Assembly (NCBI RefSeq): GCF_949628265.1
Contig: NC_088789.1
Coordinates: 20,391,883-20,455,882, forward strand
Direction of reading: 5' to 3'
From: Cloeon dipterum
Taxonomy: Eukaryota > Arthropoda > Insecta > Ephemeroptera > Baetidae
DNA: 64,000 nucleotides
Shown here in pieces: positions 35,201-48,398 of the stretch. The position numbers and the translations under genes are program-made. Numbering within the stretch: position 1 is the first letter of the stretch; each line of letters opens with the position of its first letter. The notes below the pieces were generated by a model. The model saw nothing but the letters and a program-made list of their open reading frames with translations. It was not told the origin of the DNA and made no database searches.

Positions 35201-38142
35201 TCCTTTTAAATTCATTTAAGATTGTAACTTCAAAAGCTTATTCGATTAAAAGGGAAGAAACCAGTTTTTCCGCGATTAAAACCATCTCTGACTGATCAAG
35301 ATACTTTTAACTTCAAGTTTGAAATAATAAACATTGCCGACACCCTGTTGGCATGGGTCCTGAGATTTGGGCGAAATTTTCTTTAGTCCTCTGTTGCAAC
35401 TGGTCGCAACCTAAAATATTTGGCCAAAACTCTAAAAATTGCCTATTTTAAAGGGCTTTAAGTTTGTAGTTTTTTTCATAGGGCAATAAATTATGCTTGG
35501 ATTGAGGTAGATAAATAAAAGTTTCAATTTTTTCGAAGGTAAAGACATATTTTGGTCCACTATTTCAGGGTGCAACCCCTCCAGCAAATTTCGTCCAATC
35601 TGAAGACTCAAGCTAACGGGGTGTCAACAATGTTTATTTCAAACCTTCTACTAAAAAGCAAATAAATTTGAATCGATCTATGGACATTGAGTTGTATTTC
35701 AATTTATTAGTCTGTGATCTAAATTTTAACATCTCATTTATCAGAGGAGAGGGGAAGTAGACTTCCTATTAAGTGATTTCCTCCGGTGCTGCTTTTATTT
35801 TCACCATGAAAATCTATTTATTTTGTGGGGGTTTAAAAGTGACAAAGATTCAAATAAATTAATTCACCTAAAAATAATTTCAAAAAGCAATTTTCACCTT
35901 TTCCAGCATATCCATAATATCTAGCCGTCGTTTTCCTCAAAGCATTACCATTATTAGCGTGGCCGTTTGAGTTGGGTCCGCCGCCGTAGCCGTCCCACGT
36001 GTGCTCATGGTGCGCCACCGGTGCATTCGCGGGCACGGGTACCGACGGCTGATTTTTGATGCGCTCCTCCAAGTGAGAGAGCCATTGGGTTAGCAGTTTG
36101 CGGTCATCTGTGCCTATGGCCGGGTGAATGAGGCTGTACGAGAGCAGTTGGCGGGCCGCCTCGATGTTGGTGTTGGAGCTGATGGAGGCGCCGAGGACAC
36201 GTGGGATCTGCGATAGGTAGCATGCCTTGGCCTCATGGTTGCCCGGACGCAACAAGAGCAGGTGGTTCAGCAGAGGCGCCACCGGTAGCGCTCCCTCCCG
36301 TCCAGCACCCCCGCCGTTAGACGTATTTTCGCCCAGCAAACTGGACACATACGCTGCAACAAGATTTTTTGCTAATTAATTTCCAACGGATTTTTTCTAC
36401 AATTTTAATTTATTCTAATCTTTTCCTAAATGAGATCAAACAGAAAAAATATAGTGTTAATTACTCTCAATAACTGGGAAATGCATCCTCCAGCAACACA
36501 AACAAATTCCTTAATTTAAATACAATGTGGCTTATAAAATAAATATAAATAATTTTTTCAGTAATATTCAAGGTGCATATTATCGAATTGAATTGTCGAC
36601 CGAGTGGTTCGGTTGACAAAACAAATTCAACCCTCCGGAATCGATTGGAATTATCAAAAAAAGAAATTCTAGGAATACTTTAACTATTAAAGCAACAGAA
36701 TTTTCTGACGCGACGATAATATTTTTAATTTTTTGTTTAGTGGAAACAGTTAGACTGTAAGGTCCACGTTTTCCTAAAAATTGCGAGTAATATTCCTGCA
36801 AAAATCGTTTATATTGAAAAGAATAAAGAAACATCCTATTCGGATTTTTTCAAACGCAAGCTGCAGTGTCAGAGATAGACGTGTCAAAGGTGCATGTTCC
36901 TATTCAGTGAAGGAGTGCTTTACCATCTGCACCTAATTCGAGCTGAGGAAGGTTTAATGCCCGTAAAAGTGGCATTTCAAAATATGATGCATTCTTACAT
37001 TTTTGATTACCTTCGTACTGGCCGTATATATTCCGGAAATTATAAGTTAAATTTATTTTTTATTTCTTAAGTGAGAGGCTCTTAAGTTTATTTTTAATTA
37101 TTTTCTGGCTACCATAAAAAAGCATTTTCTTTAGCTCTTGCTAATTATAAGACTTAATTTCTTCATCAGGAAAAGCCTGTTAATGATCTTTGTAATAATT
37201 TTAATTCAATCTAATTAATGTTTTTAATAAAAATTATCTGAATTTTTAAAACCTAATAAAATTCAAACCTGTAATTATTGAACATTAACGAAAGAGAAAT
37301 TCTTAATCCTCATTGGAAAAGTAATAAATGGTTAGAATTTCACGAGATTGTGGAGGGAGGTGGAAATACACGTGCGGGCATTTAAATCTTTAAAAAACAA
37401 GCCAGGTTAACCACATTGTGCAAGGTTTGTAGTGAGTTTTATTCAACTTAGATTTAAAAACCTTACAAAATATTCTTAGAACGAATAAACGAAAGAGCTA
37501 GTCTATGGGCGGAATTTATTTCTGTTCTGCTTCTGGATGTGAATGGGGGAGGAAGGAGAGGAAAACGGGAATAGGCAGACGGGCGGTTCTTCTACGAACT
37601 AACTTGGTAAGATGCAGGCGTCTGCTGCATTGCCTGCATCAGAGCGACCAGACCCTCCTAATAAATTTTGGTCTGCGCCATTACGTGTGTGAAAGAGAAT
37701 TAGGGAGACTCGTGGCCGTGGGGGAAAAGATTGTGATCCTTCATCCTCGGCCGTTGCTAAGGTGGAATGCACGAACTGCAGCTGAATGCGCTTTGTTAAA
37801 TTTAAACAAACCATATTTTAAATTTAATATTTTTTCAGAACCCGATTAAAAGAAACAAAATAAACTTAAACCAGGGACGATGAAAAATTTCGTCGTGGAT
37901 TTTTTTTACAGGAATGAAAAATTCTGATTTTTTTCTGAGTGGAAATTACCAGGGTTATTGGCGCGTTGTTCCTGTTGCAGAAGTTCGTGGTTGTCCTGGA
38001 GGCACTGGTCGAGCACTAGCGAGCAGAAGCGGGCTTGATGCGGCGCCAATCGCTTGAGCAAAGAGTACAAAGCCACAGTTTGCTCGCACTCATTCCACTG
38101 CTCGAACCAAATAGCCAGCTTGTTCACTTGCTCGCGAAACAT
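32207..38142 (-). CDS. smg: Smaug (SAMD4) translational repressor
   Basis: Seven exons join to 1854 nt (617 residues): 37950-38142, 35898-36353, 34615-34874, 34230-34563, 33294-33477, 33022-33235, 32207-32419. The N-terminus MFREQVNKLAIWFEQWNECEQ is the conserved Smaug start. Exon 2 has the helical repeat region (RQLLSYSLIHPA). Exon 3 has the Ser/Pro-rich linker (RRSNSLTPPV, SSQDDLC). Exon 4 holds the RNA-binding SAM domain from residue 304 (MWLKTLRLHKYAWLF, GARHKIVLSVKKLK). The C-terminus DINTRLESLCLSVTEHALG matches vertebrate SAMD4. Smaug binds stem-loops in target mRNAs, recruits the CCR4-NOT deadenylase and represses translation. An acceptor just upstream of the start shows that the 5' untranslated region is split. 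Some introns hold repeats. Confidence 0.95.
33610..33728 (+). repeat. Dispersed repeat, copy B (Smaug intron)
   Basis: Partner of the segment at 31691-31824, inside the Smaug intron between exons 34230-34563 and 33294-33477. The sequence after it (to about 33950) may belong to the same element but has no match in copy A. Confidence 0.55.
35305..35660. mobile_element. Inverted-repeat element in a Smaug intron (MITE-like)
   Basis: A left arm at about 35315-35386 and a right arm at about 35585-35645 are inverted copies. Shared blocks read TTTGAAAT, AAACATTG, GACACCC and CGAAATTT, with roughly four in five bases matching. About 200 bp lie between the arms, with no open frame. The arms may extend outward to a shared CTTTTTA-like end. 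It has the build of an old non-autonomous DNA transposon. It sits in the intron 34875-35897. Confidence 0.5.
36354..37949. other. Smaug intron 1
   Basis: AT-rich 1.6-kb intron between the start exon and the exon beginning YVSSLLGEN. Open frames at 36580-36834 and 37505-37849 have no recognisable features. No RNA gene or repeat was recognised. Confidence 0.55.
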
Positions 38143-40707
38143 TGTAGTCCGTCCGTTCCTTTGAGCCACCGCAGCCGCTCCTTCACCGTTTGCTGCAAGT
38201 AGCCCAAAACTAAATCTTATGAAGGAGCCATGCCAGCTTGCTGTTGCTGGCTTGGCTCATGGCTGGCATCTGATCTGCTTGGTCTGCCTTAACCGGAAAT
38301 GCTGAGAGCTACGAAATCCCCGAAAAATCGATGGGACCCACGAAAAAGTGCCAAGATAAAGTGCATTTTCGGAGGTTAGCCTAGGACCTTCGGCCAAGGA
38401 TTTTTTTTCTCCCTCTGAGGAAGGTTTCGCTCGATTTTTTTAGACAAGTCCGGATCTCAATACCGGCAGTTTTTTGGGGAAAAAAATATTTTTTTGAATA
38501 AAAAAATGCATTTTTGGTGCAGCTCATAGTTGCAGTTGTGGCCAAAAGCGCGCCTGCGCGTTTCGTCCCGACAAAAATGCATCCACGATACGGCCGATGC
38601 ACAATGCACCTCTGCTTGATGCCTTTTCCCCTCCCCAAGAGCGGGCGGACATTTAAAACAAACGCCGAATTCCGAGGAAATGGCCCCGTAAGAAAAGTAT
38701 CCAGCCCGAGACGAAACTCTGAATTTAAAGCAGAGATAAAAAGCGAGGCGTACGTGCGAAAAAACTGCCGTTAACTACGTGCGACAAGCAGCAACACGAG
38801 TTTAGCGAGCGCACCATTCCGCTCTCGACACAGAGCAGTTGGCTCTTTTACATAAACAGAATTATTATACGCATACGCACTCAGAAAAGGAAAATGTAAA
38901 TTGCTGCGAGCGGAATCGCTGCCAATAAATGGCTATCAGTGAAAATCGGGGTGACTTTCATTTGCTAGCTCTTTACTTGGCGCGTTTGTCTTTCTCTATA
39001 AATAGTACCCTTGACCTTCACAACTGCATACAATATACTACTTCTTATTCCAAGTGTTGCAGCTCTGGCAAACAGACGCTCTCTTCGTAAATAGGCATTA
39101 TGCATTCAATTTCTAAAACGGAACAACCGCTCTCTAGCTTAAGAGCCAAACGAAACGCGCGCGCGAGACATTTTTTAAAGTGTAGCATTTAAGGCTCCAC
39201 GGCTGGAAAATTGTCGCTCCTTGGCCCGGGCAGGATTAACGCTCTATTGAAAATAATATAGAGCCGCGGTCGCCTAACAATAAGAGTGAATCTGTGACAC
39301 CGCTGAAAATGCACCTTCCTATATTCTGAGGTTTGACAGCCCCCGATGGCTCCTCCCCCCCGGTGTTATTTTCACTCTACACAACACAGGGTGAACTCCC
39401 TCGCCGCCCGACGGCACTGCTTTGCCTGCTTCTCCCGGCTCCCCCTTGTTTCGCCGCCCACCACCCGCGTAGTTCGGTCCCCCGGCGCCCTGCGCCCTCG
39501 GAGGTTGTTGCCCGGTATTTTACCCTGTCAGAGGAGAACTTACCTCGACCTCATTCGGACTATTTTGACGACGCACTCGCTCCCTTCCGAGTATGGGACC
39601 ACCTCGCTCAGTCAGACAGATATATACAGACACAGTAGACACGGTGCGGTGCACGCCTCGTGCAGGGCCGCAAACTTAAGCGCGCTCACGTACGCCACTT
39701 TTCGGACGCAGTGGAATACTGGGCTTCTTTTAAATTCGTTTATTACTCTCCCTCATTCGGATTAATTTGGGTGGGATTTTATAATTTTCGTAATTTCATT
39801 CACAATTTGTGAAATCCCAGGGTTTAATGAAAGTTAGTTGCGTTGGTGGCCCTCTGGTGGTTGAGCCTGGAAGCCGTTCACGGCGACTGCGTCCCTTATT
39901 CATTGAGGGTTGCGTTTCAGGGGGTGCGCTTTAACCCTTAGCCTTTAAACCGAAGTACCGGTCCAACGTATTTGCTGCATGATTTCGATGATTTCGGTTT
40001 CTGAAGAATAATCTTGTGGTGCGAGCAGCTATTAAACACAGGCTGAGAACCGGATTTGTGATAAATACAAGTGATAATAAACAGCTAGAGGGGACTACTT
40101 GATTATTTGTTCTGCGCTGCGCGGCCGGCTACGCACGAGAAGAGATAATAATTGAAAAAATCAATAATGGAGAGAGTGCGAGGGGGCGCTCGGACCAAAT
40201 TTCACACCTGACCTTTTGTTCTTCAGCTCAAGAATCACAACCGGTTTTCGTCAAAATTGAATTATGAAAATAAACTTTCAAAAAAATTTAATGTTTAAAA
40301 ATAAAAAAATATATATCTTGTCCGTGTTAAGAGTTTTTATAAGAATCTTTATCATAGAACGGATATATTTACAGGTTGGAATTTATAAACTTCGCTCGTT
40401 AAATCATGAACTGCTTTTTTGAGAAAAAGGAAGTGCGCACAATAATTTTCTCGGCACTTGCGAGCGGGTGCGAGTGCGAGCCAGTCGAAAGACCGGTTTC
40501 GGTTTCGCAGCGCGCGCGACGAGCGGTGGCAGCAGCACTGAAGCTGCTACTGCCAGTACTGCCTCACTCCTCACTCACTCACAATCAGAAACCCTGTGCG
40601 GTGCAGTGCGCGTCAGCTGTTGCGGAGACAGTGGACAGAGGCGAAGCCCAGGGAGAGCAGCACCTGGACCGGTGGCAAGTCGCGGCGCCAGCAGCCGCCC
40701 CAACCGC
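38143..40707. promoter_or_regulatory. Head-to-head intergenic region, Smaug and HEAT-protein genes
   Basis: About 2.6 kb separates the Smaug start (38142, minus) from the HEAT-protein start (40708, plus). It should hold both promoters and 5' exons. A likely 5' untranslated exon of Smaug ends at an acceptor near 38192. The C-rich open frames at 39333-39765 look like untranslated or promoter sequence, not protein. The stretch just before 40708 is GC-rich. Confidence 0.5.
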
Positions 40708-43700
40708 ATGGACCGATTGTTGAGCCGCCTGTTCGAGGGCAAAAAGCTGGAGAGGGAGGCAGCGCTGACCGAGCTGCAGCGGGCCGCCCCCAGCCTGCCT
40801 CCTGCCGAGAGGGACGTCCTGGTGCAACAGGTCATCGAGCCCCTGCTGCTCGAGGCCGCCGTGCCCAGGGACACCCTGTTCGGCAGCCTAGCCGGCGCCC
40901 GCGTCCTTGCACCCCACATGCCCACCCCCTCGGCGACCCTGCTCGTGCCGGCCCTCCGCCACCTCCGGGAGCACCCCACCGACATCACGTTACAGACTGC
41001 TGCAGGTACATCCGCGGCCGAGTGATTCGCCTGAAATTTAAATTCTAGAGAAATTATTTCGTTTATTACGTGCAAGTGTTTTTAATGAGCAGTATTTTTT
41101 TTATTGTTGTGGGTGGCTTTGAAATTTAAATTAGCATGCTAATTTGCTTTAGTGACAAATTTGGGTCAGCCACATCAAGACGGTGATGACAGCCTTTAAG
41201 AGGTTGCATCAGTTGCTTAACTTAATGAATTCAAGAAATTAAAACTAAAATTCACGCGCAGAAATAATTAATTAATTTTTATTTTATCTCCTCTTACTTC
41301 ATTGATTCAAAAGTCAATCTGTCGTGACAATCACTACAAACGATAATTGTTTTGTCAGGAATTTGGGTCGTAATTAGATAAAGATTGCAACTCTAAAAGA
41401 TCATGTGGTTCAAACATTTGAATTTTTAATCGCTGTGGGTCCCACGTATTTTTAAAAAAAAAACTTTCTAAATTATAAAAATTTTTACAGTCACAAAGAA
41501 CCAGAATCTTGTAATAAAATCGTTTCCATGAAGTTATTGATTTAGGTAGAGGTAATTTACGCAGCGGCTGGCTGACCCGGCTGCAGCCGAATTTTGGGCC
41601 GGGGCTGATGTGAGCATTTTTCTTGCGGCTGGCGCACCTGAAAATTTGTAAAAGCTGGGGGCTGCCCACTTGACCCAAAATTTATTGGCAGGCGCAGCGC
41701 AGCTGGCTGAGATCTCTGGATTTATGGGATTTATAATTTGCCATCTTGTCAAGCTAAAATAAATTATTGAACTTATAAATTTCCATCATCTAAAGATTGA
41801 AGCTTATTAAAAAAATTCAAGGTCCATGAAAGAGATTCCAAGTATTAGTGTTATGTGCAATTGCAATTTTCTTCTGATTTGCACCTTTTTAAGGCGTGAT
41901 TGAATTCCTACCAGTTCTTATAAATCGCTGCAGAGGCAAGGTTGCTCTGAGGTGGGCTTGGTTTTATCAATGTTTCCGCTGTTTTATTACCAATCAATTC
42001 TCAAACAAACAAGGAGGATAAACAATGAAAGATAAAATAGGACAAAAAAAGACTTCAATCATATTTTTTGTTCAATATAGCCTGAAAAATTGAAAATTAT
42101 TTAATTTTAACAACAATCTTAATCATTTCATGCCTGGTAAGAATTATCAAGGCTCGTTTTCCACGAAATTCCTCATTGACGTACGCAGGAATTCGAATTA
42201 AATATTATCTATCGTTAAGTAGAAATCCATCTTGTGAAAGGATTGTTTGTTACTACGTTTGATTTTTTTGTAATGGGAATTTGTGCATCAGGGAGGGTGT
42301 ATGACAGGATTTCACAAGATTCCGTCACGTGTTTTATTAGTTGTATGCGACACTGACAGAGTACAGTCGTTTGTTTATAATCCTCCACTGATAATGCTGA
42401 GATTTGGATTTTGTTTTACGAGTAAAGACCGTTGACTCGCATTGTTAAGGCTTTCTCAGGGGTGTAAAAGCAATAGGAGAAAGATATTTGAGCAGTTGTA
42501 ATATCCCTACGTTTTTTTTTAGCATATTTAAAAAAAATTCGCAGTTAGTAATCGGATGAATAGGTAAATAAGTTGGTAAGAAGGCAATAATTAGATACCA
42601 CACTCAATACTTGTGCAACGATAAAATAACACACCGTAGTAATTTATTTTGGAAATTTGAAAAACCGTGAGAAAAGGTCAAATGACAGTTTTCCAGCGAG
42701 CATCCTTTAAGAAAGGGCTATTATATTAAGAACAGCGTGGCTCGCCTTACTCATTTACATTGTTGGCGGGTATGTAAGGACATTGTCCGCATGTAAATTT
42801 CAAAAGAACCCAAATCCGACGCGCACATCTGGTTGTTTGTATAAGCAACAATAACACCAATATAGATTTATGACCATGAGAGGGTGAGTGACCCTTGTGA
42901 CAGGACGCTGTGCTTGGTGGTAGAGAGTAGGACGCTGAAAAAAATAGCGATCCGGCCCGGAGGACCAAATATGCTAAAATGGCATATAGAGATATTATAC
43001 AGTTTGAGGATTTAATACTGGCTGCCCATTGTCAGAGATGGCGAAAGTTGGTTAATTAAAAGTGACTCGAAATGCTCAAAGAGCTCAATGGGCTGGGAGG
43101 CGCACCGGCGCTGTCACGCCACTTGCTGGTTTTCGCTCCTTTCCAGCGGCTTTAGGGACAAATGTCAGGGGTTTATTCAATCAAAGACCTCGGTGCGAGG
43201 AGGCGAAAAGATGGCCACATTGGGCCCAAGCTCCTCTGCGGCTAGTCGGGCCCCATGTTATCCGCTCAGCGGTGAAATTGGGACCTGGTGAGCTCAAAGC
43301 CCATGGGATGTGCTGAGCAGTGGTTAAAAAACGTTCTGCTTATGAGACATAATAAGGGGCCGAAACAGCTGTTCTTCAGAGCAAGATTATTTTTTACCCT
43401 TCAATTATTCGCTTTTAGCCACTCATCCTGGTGAAAAACCCACACAGATTAGAGCCATTGAGTTTTATTTCTTAAGTTAAAGGACATGTACGACGAAAAA
43501 AAATTATATGAAGCTAAAAAACCGAAAATGAGTGCCATAACTCTGGACAAAGAGAGCGGTCATAAAATTGCGATGTCATCACTGTACATGGTGCCGAAGA
43601 TGAGGATGCGTCAATTTTTTAGTGATTGTTGGATTTTCCTTTATTCCCCGTGCTGTTCTAAGCAAACAATCGGCAAGGACCAACTGAAGTGGCGTGTCCT

Positions 43701-46700
43701 GAATATCAGCTGATGACGTCACAATGTACTGGCCGCTCACTTTGACCAGCGCTTGATGGTTAACGCGAAAGCCGATTCAAACGATACACTTCTGATTTCA
43801 GAATTTCAAGCTGAATAAACATGTAAATTATATTTTTTTACGTCCACATGTCCTTTAAAGTAAAATCCCTTTTGTGTCTTATTTTATTATGTTTCAATTT
43901 TTAGTAGTAGAACCACATTTTCCACTTTATTACAGGAGAACTGATTGGAGCTGTGGCACAGAAAGAAGGGCCTCAAGTTTACGAGGACAGTAAAAGTCAG
44001 CTGTTGAGCATGATCAAATCCGGACTCGAAATTAACGAGTCTGCTGATGAAAAAGACGGAAGCACTGCTGAGCAGGTTTTAAAGTCCTTCTAAAAATCGA
44101 AAAAAACCTGAATTCCGGCTTTTGCCAGATTTTGCGCGCCGATATGACGCCATCCATCAGTCTGGAGGTGGCCCTGCGGATCGTGCAATGGGTGTCGGAG
44201 GCGTGTCGAGGCCGCATGGCGCCGTTGATTAACGAGGAGTTAATTCTGCTGCTAGAAGGTGCGCTCGGCCACAGGAGTCACGCCTCCAGAGAGGCCGCCT
44301 TCTACTTGGCCGCCTCACTTGCAACTTCTTTGGCTGGTACGAGTCGAAATGGGCGAGAAACCAACTGGATCAATGAGAGAATTATAATTGCAGAGGCCGA
44401 GAAAAACAGCCACGACGGACTGGTTTGCTTTGGAGACATGCTGCTCGAAAGGCTGGCCGCCGGTCTGGCGGACGAGTGGAGTCCTGTTCGCTTGGCGGCC
44501 TCGGTGACTGTCCGCAAGTTCTTGTGCGCGTTGCCGGACAAGAGCCGCAAGCAGTTCTACCCAATACTTCTACCCAGAATGTGCCTTAATCGGTAATATT
44601 TACCTTTTCAACATTTATATATAATTTTCGCGGTTGAGCATTTATGTTGGTGGCTGGCGAGGTGTGACCGGAATTCTGCCGAATCCAGTCACGTGAAGGG
44701 TTTCCGCCGTGATGGACACTAACCCTTCACGTGACTGGACTCGGCAGAATTCCGGTCACACGAGGCTGCAAATTCTTAGAGTTAAGTTTGATTGTGCTTA
44801 AACTTAAACGTCCCGAATTGCTGGAGACCAATTTTTCCGGCAATGTTCGATATTTTTGACTTTTATACCAACGGCAGGTGCAGCTCAGCCAAAGTCACGG
44901 TGGCTGACCACGGGAATAAAAATTATTGGCTGGCTGACACCTCAATTGAAATCACCTCAAAAATTATTTCTTGGAAAATTTTGCGTTTTTATCATCCAGT
45001 CAGTAGTTAAGAGCATCAAACATTCCGTTTTCCCCATTTTTACGAAATAATTCCCTATTTTTTATATTTACCGGCTTAAAGTGGATATATACTGGACTAC
45101 AATTGAATTATATTTAAATTAATTTTAACAATTTTTAGCTCTCTTTGTTGTGTAGCAATATATTATTTCAAGTAGAGAGTCCGTTCTCACCATTCGAAAA
45201 TCATGCTAACTTTTCTCACAAAAATACCACGTCAATTTTTCCTTAGGGAATAGTTTTTGGATTAACAACAAGGATTTTCGGATTTTTGCGGTTCCCCGTT
45301 TGGAAAAATCCGATAGAAAACGAGTGAAAATTCATCCTTTTTTAGATACTACGAAGCAGAAGGAGTGCGCATCTACTCTCAAGAGACCTGGCGCCAGGTC
45401 ACTGGAGCTATGGGCAAAGACCTGGTCACTCAGAACATGACGCATGTCGTCGATTTTTACTGCAAGAGTGCTATAGCGGATTGCCACTCAATGCGGGAAG
45501 CAGCTTGCTCGTGCATCTCAGAGGTGGCCACGAAAATTCCTGCAGAGGCTGTCCGCCCGTTTGTACCCAGGCTCCTTGACGCACTTCTTGTCGGCTTCAA
45601 CGATGACAACTGGCTTGTCAGGGATGGTAGGTACAATTTTTCAACATTTAAAAATTATTAGTAGACTTTTTTGTCTGTATTGATAGATCATTTAAAATTC
45701 TTTACACTAATAATTGTAAAGCACTCTTTGAATGTTTTTCTGATAAAAATCCATTTTATTTGTCCTGATTTCAGTCCTTCTCTTGTCGTAATCTATATAA
45801 TTGTTTATGACCCGTTTGAACAAAAATCTAATCTTAAACGAAATTAATCGCGATTTTTATTGATCAGCTAGAGCTTTTCTTTTGAAAATCATAAAAATGC
45901 AAACCCAGATTTTCCCAAGAACTTGGGTAGATAATAACTTTGTCTTTTTTGCAGATTTTGATTGTTAGATCATATTATTTAAAAAAAAATCACAATGAAA
46001 TTTAAATTTCTCAACTAAAAATTTCAGAAATAGCTATCCATCTCAAATTAATTCACAGCCATTTGATAATTTTATTTTTTTTGAATAAAATCTATCTTGT
46101 CGTGACTGTAAATTTTTAATTTCAGCCGCATGCCTAGCTTGCGGAAACATGGCTGCGAGTTTTCCATCACTATGCAAATCCAGCCTGCCAACCCTGTTAC
46201 CACTGTTTTACCGTAACTTACAAGATGTGATACCAACCGTCCGAGCAGGGGCGGCGTCTGCTTTGGCCGGCGTGGCCAGGGCCCCAGACGTAAATGTGCT
46301 TAAGCAGATCTTGGATCACGCCTATCTAGGTCTGCGAGGCCTCGAGAAACAGCCTAAAGAAAAGCAAAATGAGAATAAGCAGGTGAGATAAAAAATTCGC
46401 TTATAATAGGTATGATATTAAAAATGGCCCCATTAATAGGGAGTAATGGGCTCCATGACACCAAGAATGAGCAGGACGGGCAGTATGGACCACAAAATTT
46501 GCAGGCCTTCTCAACCGTGGGAGTTAGCTGATGGGTAAAAATAATTATCTATGCTTAAAACTGCTCATCTAAAAATAAGCTAGTGGATATGAATGCTGAA
46601 AATTAATTTTATTTAGCTATAATTAAACTATGAGGATAACTTAAATATTTTTGCGAAATTGTTAACACATACAGTGGGGGGAGTTTCTTGATTTGATGAT

Positions 46701-47206
46701 TTTAGTGATTTAATCTTAAAAATTCACTTATTCAATCAAAATTAACTATTTGAAAAATTTAATTCCAGTTGTGTAATGCTGGTAATGGAGTTGTCACGCG
46801 TCCAGAAGGCCACGACTGCGGTCGCTGACATTCTGCCGACACTCGCAGAGGCGTGTCGCTTGCGTCATTTCTCAGCACATCTGAACTTTCTAGAAACAGT
46901 CTGTAGAAATCTTCCCAAAATCGCCAAAGGTTTGGGCAGGAAAATCTTCAAACACCACATGGACGCCTTCTTCGATCCAATTTTTTACTCACTGGTGTGT
47001 ACAAACAGCTCGTTTAGGATGACAGTGTTGTTAATCAGTTCAATTTTCAGGAAAGTGAGAACTCTTTTACCTCGAGCGCGGCGAGCCAGTGCCTGAACCA
47101 GCTGAGCAGCCTGATTGGACCTGACATCCTGCGAGGCCGCGTCGAGGCGAGCTGCCCGCAAAATCTGAAGCACTTGGACGCCAACCTCTTCATTGCTGCG
47201 TATTAG
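40708..47206 (+). CDS. HEAT/armadillo-like repeat protein, unnamed
   Basis: Eight exons join to 1917 nt (638 residues): 40708-41005, 43936-44075, 44129-44592, 45346-45626, 46126-46382, 46440-46534, 46769-46994, 47051-47206. The start is the ATG of MDRLLSRLFEGKK. The whole chain is helical, with paired-helix HEAT-type units (for example MREAACSCISEVATKI, DDNWLVRDAACLACGNMAASFP, VIPTVRAGAASALAGVAR). The linker RPSQPWELADG and the ending ANLFIAAY look like conserved family motifs. There is no signal peptide or membrane segment. I do not recognise a named orthologue; a scaffold or adaptor role is inference. Intron 1 is 2.9 kb. Confidence 0.8.
41006..43935. other. Large first intron of the HEAT-protein gene
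   Basis: Mostly AT-rich. Two GC-richer patches stand out: 41555-41720, which has imperfect inverted symmetry, and 43060-43320, with a short open frame on the plus strand but no known protein features. No tRNA or conserved coding sequence was recognised. Confidence 0.5.
44662..44761. repeat. 41-bp near-perfect inverted repeat (hairpin)
   Basis: Arms 44662-44702 and 44721-44761 are reverse complements with one mismatch, around an 18-base loop. The outer end reads GTGTGACCGGAATTCTGCC and the inner end CACGTGAAGGGTT. It lies in the HEAT-gene intron 44593-45345. RNA from either strand would fold into one long stem. It could be a young inverted-repeat element or a small-RNA precursor. Confidence 0.85.
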
Positions 47207-48398
47207 AACAACTATAAAATGCCAATTTTCTACTGCTCTGTGATAATCCTGTTGCTTATCTCTGAACATTCCTCACCTCGATCTTTTCCCAAAAACAGGA
47301 ATTATATATTGTTATCTTCTAAGTACTGACAAGGTGATTTCTAAGAGAGCCAATGGTGATTTCTGTACTTGAAGACTTAAATCGTAATCTGTCTGATCTA
47401 TCATCTCGGATTTGGTATTGAATTTGAGACTTGACACACAAAAAAGCTGAGCAAACCCCGCACTCCACGTTATTATCAAAAGTTTTCATCAAAATTCTAC
47501 CTCGGGTTTGCTGATTTATCACTTTTGCGATTTCCTGTCCGACACCTTTTGATCAAATTATGTGTGGCTTTTCAATTGAATTTAATCAAACTAAAATGTT
47601 AATTATTATGTGTATATAGTTCATAAGCGTCTAAATGAGAAAAGAATTAAATTTAACACTCGTAGGCAGCAGATTCTTTTAGAGTGTGTTTATAGATAAG
47701 ACACATAAGAAGCACAAATTTTGAAATAATATATATATACATATATCAATGGTAAAATAACAGTTTCTACCGATTCACACATTCAGCCATCGTCCGTAAG
47801 ATTAACAATCATTATGGAAAAGACGCCAAGGCGAAATGTGCAAATTTGGTGCGAGACGAGCAAGTTTTCCATCTTAATAAATGTAAATTTACCATAATTT
47901 TGGCTTTCGCGGAGACTTGTAGCGATACAATATTGCATTTTGGCGAGCTATCGCAACGATATATAGTCAGAGAAAAATATTCTTGTAGCACTTCCAGAGT
48001 AAAACAACGCAATTTTAGGAAAAACCATTTCCATTCATTCCTTATCTATACATACTAGAAGCAGACACGAGCAACATATTTATTGCCTTAATGAAATATT
48101 CTGTGTTAAAAGACAGGAGTTAGCTAGGAAGACACTAATAACTTTAATAAAGCATGCATCAACAAATACTAACACCAAAATCTTTGCAATTAACATCCTT
48201 TTGTGTGATTTTTGTATTTTAAGAACTCTATGAATTAACGTTTTAGTTTTTTTTTTTTGCGAAATTATTCAATTCGTGTAGTACCCAATGAGCTTAGATA
48301 ATTTTTTTGCAAATGTACGTAATTTACTCACATCATAGGAAAGGCTTCACGAATTCAATGGTTTCGCCAACTTGTAAGCACATGAAATTAAACGAAAA
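47207..48398. other. Convergent 3' region between HEAT-protein and NLR-like genes
   Basis: The two genes point at each other here, so this AT-rich 1.2 kb should be mostly 3' untranslated sequence. A short TA repeat lies near 47730-47745. No further gene was recognised. Confidence 0.55.

Noticed and set aside
38143-38169. N-terminal extension of Smaug from a non-ATG codon at 38169
   Set aside because: The ATG at 38142 begins the conserved MFREQ sequence; the upstream codons look like 5' untranslated sequence.
39333-39765. Two overlapping plus-strand frames of 101 and 139 codons
   Set aside because: They are Pro/Ser/Arg-rich, without family resemblance, and lie in the Smaug/HEAT promoter gap; probably GC-rich untranslated DNA.
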